From Malurus cyaneus samueli (Eukaryota > Chordata > Aves > Passeriformes > Maluridae), in the NCBI GenBank assembly GCA_009741485.1, contig CM019228.1:11988749-12052748 (forward strand): a stretch of 64,000 bases of DNA, read 5' to 3'. The notes beneath the pieces are model-generated. The model did not search any database. It was not told where the DNA came from and worked only from the letters and a program-made list of their open reading frames with translations. Shown in pieces: positions 11,781-24,910 of this stretch (position 1 is its first letter; every line of letters starts with the position of its first letter). The translations under genes and the position numbers were made by a program.

Positions 11781-14700
11781 TCCTTACACATCCTGCTCTT
11801 TTCTATGCCAGCCAGGGCGTCTGAGTGAAACAGAGCACAGCAGACAGGGGCTGAGTGACGGCTGCCACTCATATTGGCTACAGGGGCTTCAGAGGGAAGG
11901 GAAACAAATCCTTTTTGTCTGTGTGTCTCCCTCTCCCACATCCCCAGCTAGAGAGCCACTCCTGGGGCTTGCTCCTGATGCCAGCAGCCACTGGGTACAT
12001 TCTCTTCCTTTCAAGTCCTTTCTCAACACAGACCTGTTTTGCTCCTGTTTCCCACTTTAGCTGCTTGCTACAATGTCCATACTATTATTTCTCAGTTGAG
12101 CCTTGAAACACTCCTCCTGCAAGTGCTCGCAGGCTCATTTCCACACAATAAGGGCAGTTAGCAATTTCTTTCCATTCCCATCTGCTACCTGACTGCTCTG
12201 GGGGACTCAGTGAATAGCGACAGGCAATTCTGCTGGATGCTTCTGACAATTTCTGTTAAGGAGAGCTGAGAGCTTATCAATTAAATAAAGATATTATATA
12301 GACACAGGCAGCCTTTAGGATTTGCTTCTATTTTCTGCAGTACTCCTTGATGTCATGCCTTGAAGACATCTTACCTCCGGTAGCAGCAGCTGCCAGCAGG
12401 ATCATGGTTTTGGGTCAAGAGAGCCTCAGCTCCTGTGAGAGAATGAGTGGAGCTGAAGGAAGAAGGAAAGTGGCAGAGAAAGATCCCCCATGGCTACTGG
12501 GTAACAGATATTGGCTCGGACTTGGGAAACATCAGAGAGAAACCAGGCTAAATTTAAACAGATAAAGAGGCAGATAAAAGGAAACCAAGCAAAGCGTTAA
12601 GGTTTCTGAAGCTAAAAATCGGGCCAGTCTGCAGCAACCCAAAGCATTTCCTCATCATTTCCAAGCAGGCTGGATAAAGCACCAGAGAAAGTGCACTCTG
12701 GGCTGCCCTTATGGGCTCTTCTGGCCACTGCAAGTCAAGGAGATGTGGGGAAGCTTTAGGCAGATTCTTGTGTAGTCTAGAGGGTGCATGAACTTGGTAG
12801 CTTGAAGCACTCATCTGTGACAGTAGGCAGGGAGCTGAATTGGTAAACCTGTCAATCTCGGGCTCTTCAGAGAAGCCTGGCTGAACTCCTTCTTTGGGTT
12901 GCAAAAGCCAGCTAATGGTTCAATGGGAAGGCCTGGGCAGGGGCACAAGGGGACAGAGGTACATGTTGAGGTGAGTGCTGTCCCAGGAGGGATAAAAGGG
13001 GACAACACTGAAATACCACGGGCTGCAATTGCAATTGTTCATCTAAATCGGGTGTCTGATACCTTTGAAAAACATCCCATCAAGGTGGAGCCTCTGTAAA
13101 TAGCACCACTTGATGTCCTAGGCTGATTCTGCAAACGTTTAGCCTGGAAGGACAAGGCAACAACTTCTGATAAGCCTGACTCCTGGAGGCCTTGTCAGCT
13201 CATTCAGAGACACCAGGATTGCACATCAGGACATTTGTTTCTTCTGCAGCTACCAACAACGACTCATGGGCTCTGTTCCATACCTGTTAGTTCACCCAGA
13301 GCTCAGTCTGTGACCTCACCTGTCACTGTGAAAGATGGGGAAGGTCTTTGCTTGAAGGCTCTGCAAGGCACTATTAGAAGCACCCTAATTCTAGTCAATC
13401 AGGAGGTGCTATTCAGGCCCATTTCTCCTTCCCTGAAAAACCAAGTCCTGCTCTCCTGGTTTCTGATGGAAGCAGGGGCATGAACAGGAGCAAGGTCCTG
13501 TGTGGTAAGCCCAGACTTCAGGCTCCTATCTGATTGTTGCTGGGCCAGAAGTGAAGATACTTACCTGACATTTGTAACTCAAAAGATGTGGCATCCCATA
13601 ACTCTCTTCTTTTGGCCTCCCAGGTAGGAGCAGAAGCAGGAATTGCCTTTTCCCCAAGCTGCTGCCCCTGGGCTCTGCTTGTGTTGGTTGTGAATCTGCC
13701 CCTGCAGTATTGCAGCCCTGCTGACCTCAGGGCTGGGGGGTGCACAAATGTCCTTCAAGTCTCAGAACAGCTCTGATTGCAATTCAAATACCCCACTGCT
13801 GGTTGGAATGGAGCAAAATGTAGGGAACTATTATTTAAGAACACTAAATACTGGATTTTCCTGCTGCTCTGTATCAGCTACCTCATCCTTTGTGAACACA
13901 GCAGAAGGGATAGATATGGTTTGATTCATGGTCCCGTGTGGATCAGAGTAGGTATCTGAATGCTTTCTGCACATTTATATTTCACCACAGTATTTATAAA
14001 GAAGGGTGTTTATTGCCTCCGATTTTGAGGTTTATCTTTCCAGATGTGGCAGAAAGGCTTATTCAGAGGCAGATTCACAGTTGCTGGGGCCAGCTTCATC
14101 TTGTGAGAGAGCAGAAGCTTGCCCATGGATAAGAGATGTACTTTTTTGATTAAAACTCTGCTAAGTTCAAGGAAGTGATCTGTTGTGGTCAAAGAGAAAT
14201 GTAAACATTTGAATTGGTAATAGCTGAAGTTCATCAAAGTCTTTATGATTATAAGCCTCACAATAGTATGTCAATATAGATATAACTGTGCTTGCTCTGT
14301 GCTGTAGATCTGTATCAGATTATTTGTGTAAGGTCTGATATCATTATAATATTGGATATCTTTTTTTCCCCTGGATTCTAAATTGTGTCCTGTCAGGTGG
14401 ATGGATACAGTGATTTCTGTGGTTTTTCTTTTTTCCAGTTACTCCTGGTTTTTGTGAGTTTCTTGTAAGGTATTAAAGGAAAAAAAACACAACAAAATCA
14501 AAAACTTGAACAGCTTAGGCAAGTAAGAGCCATAAATAGGGATAGAAGAGAAAATGCATAAATGTAAAGTAGTTTTACAGGTTGAGTCTGCTATTACAAA
14601 GAAGAGCAAAGAAATTTTTGTTTGACTAAAAGCAATAGAAAGAGGTTTGCATGACCCTTATGTGCTTTTTTGTGTTAGCACTAAGCTGGATTTTTCTTGA

Positions 14701-14879
14701 ATGCAGCTTTCTTTAAAACTCTGGGGAAAAGGAAACTTGTTCTCCTGCTGCCTCTGCTGCTCCATCTTTTTCCCTCCTTCCCCCTCCTTTCCTCTTGGGT
14801 TCCTTGCCTTTCATGTCTTTGTTTGACATCTAGGAAAGAATCATGAGGTGCTGAATATTATTAACTTCTAAACACCTAA
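11781..14879. other. Non-coding spacer
   Basis: Ordinary sequence without recognised repeats. A pyrimidine-rich patch at about 14760-14800 (TTTTTCCCTCCTTCCCCCTC) and an A-rich run at 14481-14505 are the only low-complexity pieces. The open frames here (116 codons or fewer) have no recognisable domain. Confidence 0.5.
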
Positions 14880-15260
14880 GAAATCAGTAGGAAATCGCAA
14901 ACATTTTGGCCCCCTGACAGTCTCCGTAAATGACCTGTCCGAAATCCCTCCCCTTCTGAGATGAAAAGAGGGAACCAGGCAGAACGAAGGAGAGAACGGG
15001 GAGAGCCAGGGAGTGAGAGGGATACACAAAATAAATGAGAAATATGATTAACTTATTTCCTTGGCTGGGTCTACAGCTGGTTCTGGGTATTTAATAAACA
15101 GGTTGACACTCCAGGTTCCCCTCATTAGGTGATCACTAAGGTCTGGGCTGTCATAAATCAAAGAGCCAGGTTATCAAGGCCTGTGATCTTTAACTGTACA
15201 GGGGCGCCCAAGTGTCTGCCCCGGCGAGGGCTCGGCAGTGCAAGCTGTAAGGAATTAGCT
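14880..15260. promoter_or_regulatory. Candidate cis-regulatory block (CNE-like)
   Basis: Repeat-free, with developmental-factor-type words: TATGATTAACTTATTT, GGTATTTAATAAACAGG, CCTCATTAGGTGATCAC, and a TCF/LEF-type AATCAAAG at 15156-15163. The downstream end becomes CpG-bearing (GGGGCGCCC, CCCCGGCGAGGGCTCGG). It is called by texture alone. Confidence 0.35.
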
Positions 15261-17505
15261 GCTGCAGCACTTCAGACCAGGCACAGGCACCAGCCCCGGC
15301 CCGGGGGTGGCTGTGGGCTCACACAGCTGCTGTGTCCCCACTCAGCTGGGGCAGAGCCGAATGCACTGTGCTGCAAACCTGCCTGAGCTCAGCTCTGCAT
15401 CACAACAGAAAGTGGAGCCATCTCAGTTATGTGCTCCTGAAAGGGACAGGGACAAGCAGTTCTCTCCATTTCCTTCAGCGAGGAGACACAGCACAGCCCA
15501 GTCTGCTGCTGTGCCATCCCAGCACCAGGCTGGCACTGCAGAACCTCTCTGAGAGGAATTCCTGCTCTGCCAGGCTCACTGTGCTACCGGGGCAGCTGGG
15601 TCCTGCACTGCCCTTTCTATAGGCAGGTAGGGCCCTGCACTGCTCTTTTTACACTGCAGGTGAGGCAGAAACTTGAAAGTTGGGCTGTCTGAAGCTACAG
15701 ACTGAGGTTTCATAACACATGAATAAGTTCTGTGAACTCTTGAGTACAGCAGAGCATCAAATCACACACATTTGGACAGTAAATAATATGACTAAGAGCC
15801 AAGTGAACTTCTAGGGGGAAAAAAAACAGTGGTCAATCTCAGCCTCAGTTTTGTGAGAATATTAGATAATTTTTACATGCTGGGAGGGTTCTCCAGTTCC
15901 TGGTTTTCCCCAGTTTTGAATAGCCATTGTCACCCACAAAGCCAGGAAAGCCTTGGGAGGAGTTTCTAGGCTGATTCTGCAGGACACAAACACCAGTGCT
16001 GAGTAAACTGAACTGTGTACAGCTCTTGTAGCTGCAGTGTGCATTAGAAACCTTTGGAAGGGCAGGAGTGGGGACTGTGCGCAGAGCAGAGCTGAGGGTT
16101 GTGTTTTACTCCTGGCACCTAATGGGATAAGTGCCATCTCCCTGTGCATCTGGAGGGAGTTTGAGGCCAGCTGTGTGTTAGAGGATGGGAATCTGCATGG
16201 TTCCAGAGGGAGGCAGTACCTGTGAGCTGCAGCAGTGCACTGTAGCAGGTGTTGTGGCTCTGCTGGTGGCACTTCCCAAAGCCATTGTCCATGGAGTAAG
16301 AGAGACACTGTCAGTGCATCTTGGGCTGCTCATCAGGTGTGGGTCCACTTTCATTGGGGTCCATGTGAGGAACTACATCGGTGGGGAAGGGAAAAAGCAA
16401 TGAGTTAGGCTTGTTTTCAAGTGATCTCCTAAGCTGGGCCTCAGTTACTGCCTCCTCCCTTGGACAAGAGGATAATTCTCTGTGGAAGAAAGGGTGTGGG
16501 AGATGAGATGGCACAGAGATGACTGTTGTTTTCAGGAACTGAAGGGCCCTAAAGCCTCATCCCAGCAAACATGGATTCACTGAAGCAGCTGTACACCTTG
16601 TCACATCTTGTGTGAAGGCCCACATCTACCTGTCTACTAGATATTCAGCTGATAGGATAAGTGATGTCCCTACAGTCAAGCCACAGCTGAAATTCCTCAA
16701 GGGGCTCAGAAGGCACAGTTCCAGCTCGGCTGCAGTCACCCCAGGGCATTCCATGACTATTTATAATGGTCTCTGTGGGTTTACTACTTTACAGATTGTA
16801 ATGCAACTCACTGCCATGGGGGAGAAAAATGCAACACTAAAGCATGACATGCTGCCCTTTGGCCATCAAACCGTGTGGTTCGTGTCAGGCTGTGAGGTGG
16901 AAGCGTCTGGTTCACAACAGTGATTTCAGGGTGTTTTCCTGCCTCTTTCTCCTCCTGTTTTCCTCAGCTGTACTATATTCTAGTACTATATTCTATATTC
17001 ACTATTCTGCCCTTAAACACAGAAGCATCTCTGCTGTTAAAAATCAACTAAAGCTGTGCTTGTAAAGACCAAGAATCATGAAAGAATTTATGAATCCATA
17101 TGTCCTTGTTTTTAACCCCTCCTCTGATTTCAGTCAATAATATAAAGATTTTGGCAGAGGTCAGAGACAGATCTTCAGATCTTTGCCTGAAAAATGTTTT
17201 GAGCTTGTCAGGTTTACATTTTGGCAACAGATTCAAGTGCCTGAATTTTCAGAAGAGCTCAGCACCAGACATGTGGTCAGTGTAGTTTGTTGTTTGGAAA
17301 ACCAGCTTTCCAATAACCACATAGGACTTACACATATATCTAAAGGCTCACATTAGAACTTTTTAAAGTGCTTACTTGGTTTAGGATTTTGCAGAGAGGT
17401 TTTATAAATGGCAGATTGATAATTTAATACATTCTTGAGAAAGCTGATATGAGCAGGATGCTGAAATGCCCTCTCTACTTCCAAAAATCCTTCCATAGGC
17501 CTGTA
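15261..17505. other. Non-coding spacer with a 13-base tandem duplication
   Basis: The first ~400 bases are fairly GC-rich and stop-poor, giving three overlapping frames. At 16971-16995 the 13-mer TACTATATTCTAG is repeated head to tail (the second copy lacks its last base). No gene or mobile element recognised. Confidence 0.5.
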
Positions 17506-17757
17506 TCATTGGAGTGATTTTGGAAATCCCATTCTGAATCCTAATCTTTGCTCAGCTCTTTCTTTGCAGTTGGACATAACTCTCATTGGCTGTTGTGGTA
17601 GCTTTTCTTGAATAGTCAATCTTCTAAGCCTCTTCTCCAATAACAAATCTTCTAAAAGTGTATTGAAACCAAAAACCTGTCTGAAAGGCATTTGTGTTAC
17701 ACCTAATCTAGGTGTACCATGAATCTGGTCCCATATATTCCACATTCTTGTATACAT
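17506..17757 (-). other. Unassigned 83-codon open frame, possibly an old coding relic
   Basis: The translation is charged and leucine/arginine-rich, looking more like a real protein than most frames in this window. A stop codon lies immediately upstream of its ATG. A neighbouring frame on the same strand stays open for about 35 codons (17711-17815) and overlaps its start, as a frameshifted relic would. I do not recognise the family; a decayed retroelement or a processed pseudogene are both possible. There is no poly-A tail, terminal repeat or target duplication that I can point to, so chance remains the simplest reading. Confidence 0.12.
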
Positions 17758-20700
17758 GGTCTATATTATTAATCACTGGATTGTGTGTCAAGACTTTAGG
17801 TTCTTGAATTTCATCCTAAGGATATGAGTTACCAACCCAACCAAGCAAGTGAAAATCTTCTAAGTTATTGCAGGAAATTGCCATCACTACCAATTTGTAA
17901 GGAGTTTCCTGTGTTCTTGTTAACCAGTTCCTTTCTGTACCATATATTTATGAAAAACACAAAATCTGTGCATGCAGTGTTTGCTGTTCCATCAAAGCCA
18001 TGGCTGTCAAAGCATGGCCTGTGTGGTGCATGTCAGTGTTCCATACCCTTGGAGAAAAGGTTTCCTATCTTTGCATATTAGGGAGTAACTACTTTGCTCA
18101 ATATGTTCAGCTTGTCCTATTTTAATACCTAGGGAAATAGGAAGAGTTTGGATTTGAGTGGAAGTGCATGTAAAGGAATCCGATGTTAAATAGTTAAGAA
18201 TTTACTTGGAGTGCTGCTGTTTTCTACTTAGTAAACCACTGAAACTTCCTGGGAAAACCGCATCTCAAAATCCCCCCATTTTTTTCAGGGCTGTTACTAA
18301 CACAGGCCTTGATGCAACTGTTTTGGTTTATTTTATTTTTCGCCCATGTTTTGTGGTGAGCAGTTCTGCACAGAGGTTCCTCATTATGCTGCTGGCTCAG
18401 TGGAAGAGGGATGATGTGAGACCTTTGAGCAGGTAGGAACACTCTTGTGGAGGGAAGGTTGAATGACAGTGTTCAGACAGGCGTGACTGAATGTCTGGAG
18501 AGGCATGAGCCCTCCCTGGGCCCAGCCAGCCTGTTTGCTGCTGCCATTCCACACTTGCACTTTCCAGGGTGCACAGCAGAGCTCAGCGTCTAGAAACTGC
18601 TTTTTGAAAGTTGGTGGGTTCTCCTGACTAAATGCATATAGGAGTGGGGTAAAACCCCAAATCTCCTGTTGTCCTTTATGTATCACTTCTCTGTAGGCTC
18701 AGATAAACTGAATGCAACAGCTACTTATCTCACTCAAATCCCCCCACAAAAGTAAATTTTTGACATTGCATAATTGTTCTTTTTAATTAAAAAAGCACAA
18801 AACACCCCAGATAACAGATAATTCTTACATTGCATACTAAATATTCTAATAGAGAAAAGAAATTACCTTCAGATGTCCTGGTGGAGTCCTAAACTGGGTC
18901 AGCTCTCTGTTATGTAGGCGTGGGTTGGTGGTTCATGTGCTGCTCTTCCCAGTTGCAGAGTAATGAACTGCTGGGTGAAAATCAATTTTCTGGTGCCCAA
19001 CATCACATCACTTTAAGAAGAGGTGGGTTTACTTCAGGTTTACAAACAGCTGAGCTATTTCTCAGGAAGGAGTGAAATATATGGAATATGTGTTTTGGCT
19101 GAGCTAGAAGGCAGGCCAGGGTACAGAAGAAGGTCTGTAACTCTAAATAGGGGAAAAACTAGTGAGAGAAAAGAAATTATAGGGCTACAGAAGCCCTGGT
19201 TTCTGATCCAGTTCCCCTACTTTTGCCCCTCATAGCTATGACTGCTTTTGTTTCTCAGCTTTGTCCTTCTAACTCTATCAGTGTCCCACTCCTGATGATT
19301 GTAAAAAGCACAGAATTTGTTGAATGGCTTTGCAGCAGCGTGTGTTGGATGTTTTGAGGTACAATTTAATCCTTTGTTTCTGTAAGGTACTAACAACCTG
19401 TTTCCAAATCCTCTGGTGCCACTGGAGAGTCATTTCTTGGAAACCTTTCTGCTGAAAGACAGAGCTCATGAGATATAATTAACACCAGACTAAGTGCTAC
19501 TTAAGCACCTGGTGTTGTTTATATGTTTTTTCATATGGTTCTGAGTTTTGCAGACTTTACTGCTAATTTTGTCATGAGTAAGAATATGTCAACATCATGC
19601 TAGATTTTAAATGACTTTATACTTGTTATCTTAGAACTTCACTGCTCTGCCTGACTTAGTTAAGGTCTGAACTGAGGAAGTTTTCATTTCAGCTATACTG
19701 ATTACTATTCTAGCAGTTTTAAAATTATATAGAGATTGCTGAATGCTAATTAATGGGGATTTGAAGCTGAGTATAAGCACTGAGGAATGTGAGGAGGTGT
19801 CTGTCATTTGACATCTGCACCAGACTGGATTAAGCTTTCTAGAGTTTTCCTCCTCTTTAGAGATGTTCTTAGATGTAGAATCAGAAATACTTGTTAAAAA
19901 ATTCTACAGTCTGTCTTATGCTGAAGAGTAGCGCAAAGGAACAAAATGAAAAAAGGGATTTGAGTGTTAGGATACCATGATTATTTAATAACTTATAAGT
20001 ATTTTATACACCTTCTGATGGTTCACCCAAAGGTTTTTCTAAGGTCAGTATTTGTTCAGGTTCTACTTGTACAGAAAAAGAGCAAGTGGGAAAGAAATGA
20101 AGAGCAAACCAGAAATGTATTTCAACATATTTAACTTGTTACTTGTTTCTTGATGTCCCTACTGAAAAGGAAATGGGGGGAACCTTGGAAACCAAGTGTT
20201 TTTGGCTGCAGTTAAGTTAGGAGCACCCTGGTGAATTATTTTTCCCTTCTCCAGTCAGGACTGTGGCCTGAACTGTAGATCAAAGAAAAGCAGCACTTTT
20301 GTTAATCTGGCATAAAAATCTACTTTACCCCAAAGAGACAAGAAAAAGAACTTGAGGCCCAGGCTCCATGGCAACTGTGAGTTAGGTTGTTCAAATGGTT
20401 GGTAACTGTAACTGTTAAAAAAAAAACCAAAAACAACTTGGAATGATATATTGCTACCATATTGGAAAGGACATTGCATCCCAAGCCAGTGTTGTTTTCT
20501 GCTGTTCCAGGGGATGTTGACAGCCGTGCATGGATAGGCCTCTGTCCTGTTCTCTCACAGTGTTGCAAAGAATTAAAAGATGACCAGCTAGTACATCTTC
20601 AGGTCTGCTTCAGTAACTGTGTACTGAAGATGCAAGCAGTATTTTTATTTTATGAATTCTTTCTGCATCACATGCTGACTTTACAACCATTGAGCCAGGA

Positions 20701-21167
20701 AAATGTGACATGGCAGGTCCCCATTTGTTGTGGGTTTGACCACATACCAGTCAGTGCCTGCTTGTGGCACGGAGCTCTAAGGCTGTTGGGAGCAAAGGCT
20801 GTCCTGTGACCCTGCATGGTGCAGTCAGGGCCTGCGCTGCCACATGAAAACCTCCGGGATGCTTTGCTGGGGGACTGAAAGCCAGTCCAGGATTCCTGAT
20901 TTGCTGTTCCTGGTGAATCTCCTCAGTCCACATTTGCTCATCAGTCCAAAGTCTGCACTGCCTGCCCTGAGCAGTGCTTGGGTTCAGGCCAGCCCAGGTG
21001 GGGAGTTTACCTGGGCTCTGGGTCAGTCTGGTTAGGGAGCACCTGCAGCAACCAGGAGCTGCAGTCAGGATACTCCTCATTATGCACTCACACCAATCAC
21101 CTACACTCTGCTCATGTTTTGCCACATGCTGCTCATTTTACCACAAGCCTAAGTCCTGGGGTTCTTC
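17758..21167. other. Non-coding spacer
   Basis: AT-rich, with short A or T runs (18280-18292, 20417-20426) and no recognised element. Frames up to 124 codons (20751-21125, minus) overlap others in all directions and carry no domain. Confidence 0.5.
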
Positions 21168-21231
21168 AGAGCTGGACAAACAATTCCAGATGAGTAGAGA
21201 TCATCCCCGTAATGAATTTATGGCCGGCACT
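21168..21231 (-). mobile_element. Possible ancient CR1 internal fragment
   Basis: The + strand reads GAGCTGGACAAACAATTCCA, then GATGAGTAGAGATCATCCCC and later TGGCCGGCACT. This parallels the reverse complement of a CR1 internal segment (GCTGGACAC..ATTCCAGATG..GAGTAGAG..GATCAC..TGGCCACACT). Divergence is high and ends are unclear; an alignment to a repeat library would decide. Confidence 0.35.
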
Positions 21232-23879
21232 TCGGCTGTGTTTTTGCTCATGTCTGTCACTGCAAACTCAGGCTATCCTTTGGCAAAACTTTCTGAAGTC
21301 CTTCTTGAAAGGGAGTTCTGCTTCATGCCTACGTAGCTGGATCATTTTATTGCTTGAGTATCTGTTTGATTAGGAAATTAATGAAACTTAAATTGGTATC
21401 AAACCCAAATATTCTTGCCATCAGCAAAGCTGGCTGCATCCTGTTCTACCACCAAGTGACCAGGGAAAAAAAACCAAATGTCAGTCTTCTTCATAACCAC
21501 TGCTTATCTACTGCAAAGGAAGAGTCATGTCCTGTTCTCTCTTTGGAATGGAAAATAAACACAGCTCCACCAATTTTTATCCTTCAGCAATGTTTTTGAA
21601 CCTTCTTATAATTCATGATGCTCTCTTGTCCACCTATGGCTGTGTTACAGTGAGGTGGCCAAAGCTGGTTATCTTAACTTGAGGCAAGTCTAGCACTACA
21701 AGGAAAATGACATTTCATTCTTCACCTGTCAGTACATTCTGGGATAGGATGTTTTCCTCCTCCTTCTTCTTGTTCTGGTAACATCAACTTGTTGACCAAA
21801 ATTCAGTTTGCATTGTTGAAATCCCTTCTCTGAATATTGTTGCCACTTACTCGTATCTGTTTAATTTTGGTTAAAATAGATCGATTTTGTCCCTCTCTGT
21901 TTTATTCCATCTGGATACAGATGATCTTTTGCCCAATTTATTTAGATTATTGACTTTTAATAATACCTGCCAAAATGGTAACTGTGCATCTCTAAAAGGG
22001 CTGTTTATGCCAGTGACTCATGAATCTGGAGCTGATGTGCTCTTTGTGGAGCTCATGCAAAGAGTACAAATTGCTGTTCATTTAAGAGCATTTTCTAGAT
22101 GTTTGTACACCAAATTGTGGTGACTTTAATCTACATTTGGTTTCCCTTCTATGCTCTGAAAACATTATGTGGGCAAGGATTAAAAGCATTGTTTTGTTAC
22201 TTTACTTTTCAAAGTAAATCACCCTAATGCTTTCCCCTCAGTCACAGGGACTGTTACCCCATTAGGTGGAACATAATAAATTTGTTCCTGACCATTCTGT
22301 ATTGACAGTTTTTTTTCATAATTCTGCTACCTTCTAGTTACTTGTAAAATGATTTTTTTTTATTTTCATCACTCTACAAGGTGCATTTAAATAATTTGCA
22401 GTTCACTGAGTTGTGCTTTTAAAGATGGGTCCTTTGTTTGCCTTCTGGTTGTTCAGAATAGTCCAGAATTACATCAAAATTAATACTATATATTTACAGA
22501 TTAAATGTTACAGCTACACTTGAGCTACTTTATGGCAGACTTCCTACATACTTGATTGTGTTCAATTTAAGTAACTCAGAGTTACCCAAAAGTGGCTTCC
22601 CTGAACTCTAGAATTTTTGTCATTCTCTTCCCAGACTCTGTTGTTACAGAAGCAGACCTGCTGCCATTCCCAGTTCCTGGCTCTATGGGCATGTGGTGAT
22701 CCAAGCCCTGCGCATAGAATCTGTTCCACAGCTTGGATAATTTATGATGTTTCCTTCTCTCTCTGGGGAAAGAGGATTTAGCACACAGCCCCCCAGTTGG
22801 GCTGTACTGACAGAAGTGTTATTTAACCTGCTTTGTCTTTGTTCTGGACTGTGTCTTTCTCTTGATAGGAAAAATTACCTTGAGTCACCATTAATCTTTC
22901 AGTGAATGTGGAAGTAAAGAAGGCATTGATGACTTTCTTATTATTTTTCCTTTCTGCTTTTTATGTGTGGTGTATGTAATTTGTTTTGCAGTTCTGTCCC
23001 TGATTTTTTCTCTTCTTCATATTATTTTCTTTGATATTAACCCTTACTTGTGTGTTGCTATTTCCATATTAGTGTTCCATATAGTGTTGCTACTTCCATA
23101 TTAGTTTTTCGGAGTTAATTAAGGTCAGAGGCCTTCCATTTCCTTCTGTTAGTTTGCCACTGTACTCTTGGTGTAGTCTGTCCAGAAAGTTCCAGCTTTA
23201 CACTATATTGCTTCCCATTGGAAGCCTTTCCAAGAAGTTAATACCCCCATCTTGCTTTGCAGATGTCCACTGTCCAATCTTACCTTTCCCCTGACAGCAA
23301 AACATTTGAGGTCATGATTCCCTTTCATCCAGGTTTTCTTGTGGTTGCAGTGTTCAGCCAGTCCATTCCTGTTAGGTAGGAAGGTGTTCAAGGCAGCTGA
23401 TATACAGTTCAGCTTCATCCACCTTCTGAAATCACTGCTGTTCCTGACACACTTGCAGAGTGGGGTGAGTAGCCTTTGACTGGCACTGTTGCTTTTCCAG
23501 AGGCTCCCTGGCTCATTTTCCATGAGCTCTGGGCAACTCCTGTTCCTACTGTGTGGAAGTTTCTAACAGTACTGAAAGCCTTTTCCTCCCTCTGACACAA
23601 TATTTCAAATTCCCAGATTAATCAAAACTTTTGCTTGTGGGAACTAAATTTACTAAAGACAAAAGTATATTTGAGCTGCCAGCTGCTGTTTGTATTCATC
23701 CATGTTTGTGATCCCTGTCATTTGCTGTTAGAGAACAAACTTGACGTGCGTGGATTTTTATTTGCGTAAAACCACAGGGAATGTTGTGTTTGATCTGAAC
23801 ATCTTAGAGAGCAAGGAGGATTTGGTATGGGAACAAAACTCTTCACTGTTCTCTTGGGTAAAGGACTTTGCACATCCAC
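21232..23879. other. AT-rich spacer with a diverged tandem duplication
   Basis: The 22-mer beginning GTGTTGCTATTTCCATATTA at 23052-23073 recurs with one mismatch at 23084-23105 (period 32). T runs occur at 22312-22319 and near 22352-22362. No gene recognised. Confidence 0.5.
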
Positions 23880-24260
23880 TCAGAGGGCAGAAACAACAGC
23901 ATTTGACTTAGGTGCCCAATTACACCCTGTGTGTCACCAAGGAGCTGAACCAGCCGCTCACAAATGCTCCACAGCTCAAATCTCCAGCAAAAGGCACAAT
24001 GCATTCAGGGCAATCGGGTGCTTTAATGCTTTGGGAAACAAAAAAAGGGCTAAATTTGCAGCTATCCCTAAGGAATTATCTGTGAGCTCTATCTGCAAAT
24101 AATAATTTAATCGGCTTATTTGGCTGCCCATGGTCACAAAGCTGGAATTGATTAAAAATGATCCTTTTTGTAACAAAATAAGGCTGTGGAATAAAAATGA
24201 GATTCTAAGGTGATTCTAATGTGCCCTGCTCTGGCAATATGATAAGGAACACTTCTGTAG
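23880..24260. promoter_or_regulatory. Candidate cis-regulatory block (CNE-like)
   Basis: Repeat-free sequence dense in homeodomain and AT-hook-like words: GGTGCCCAATTACACC, GCTTTAATGCTTTGGG, AATAATAATTTAATCGGC, GGAATTGATTAAAAATG. It is separated by a T-rich tract from a second block at 24535-24910; the two may be parts of one module. Function is inferred from texture. Confidence 0.35.
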
Positions 24261-24348
24261 AAAACCAAAGAGTCTCACAGCAAAAGGTTTGGGGATGCTT
24301 ACAGAGAAGTCTTTTCAGACTTTAAGGTGGTTTAGACTGAATTTGGAC

Positions 24349-24444
24349 TGTTTTTTCTCTTTTTCTCGTTTCTTTTTTTTTTTCTCTTTTGTGGTTTTTT
24401 TTGTGTTTTTTTTTTTTTTTTTTTTTTTTTATATATATTTTTTT
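24349..24444 (+). repeat. T-rich low-complexity tract with a 25-base T run
   Basis: Interrupted T runs culminate in an uninterrupted T25 at 24406-24430, followed by ATATATAT and more T. It is the longest homopolymer in the window. No SINE or LINE body is visible beside it, so I call it simple sequence rather than a retroposon tail. Its exact length may be an assembly approximation. Confidence 0.85.
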
Positions 24445-24534
24445 AGTGTATTCATGTTTCCTTGGGAGCTGAATGGGGGAGAGGAACTTCTTTCAAAGGC
24501 CACATGGCTCGCTTCCAATTCTGATAGATAAAGT

Positions 24535-24910
24535 CAACCTGCTTGGCCCCACCAACAGGAAATAGGATGCTGCCCCTTTAAGCGGACTGTAAGGAGTATG
24601 GAATTACGGCTAACTTGGTTTGGAGCCTTTGTGTAAGGCTTTCAGGAAGAGATAAACCATTAATCATGCACAATTACTCTGACCTTGCATGAACTAAAGC
24701 CTCTCTGAACACATAAGATTACGGTCTCTGGGGACCTTGAGACACTGACACGATCAGCTCGTCCGAGGGCATTGGAAACGGCTGCACAAAATGGCTGAAA
24801 GCTTGGCCTTGCTTTCCTTCCCTTAAACCAGACTGTCTTTCCACCCAGGATAGGGATTTATCCACCTGCTTGCAATGCAAACTCAGGAGAAGTAGTTTCC
24901 CTTGCACCAG
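24535..24910. promoter_or_regulatory. Candidate cis-regulatory block (CNE-like)
   Basis: CpG-retaining, repeat-free DNA with a run of compact motifs: CCCCTTTAAGCGGAC, GGAATTACGGCTAAC, GATAAACCATTAATCATGCA, ACACGATCAGCTCGTCCGAG, CACAAAATGGCTGAAAGC. Such retained CpGs flanking TAAT cores are unusual for neutral DNA. No open frame of note crosses it. This is among the stronger texture-based enhancer candidates here. Confidence 0.4.
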
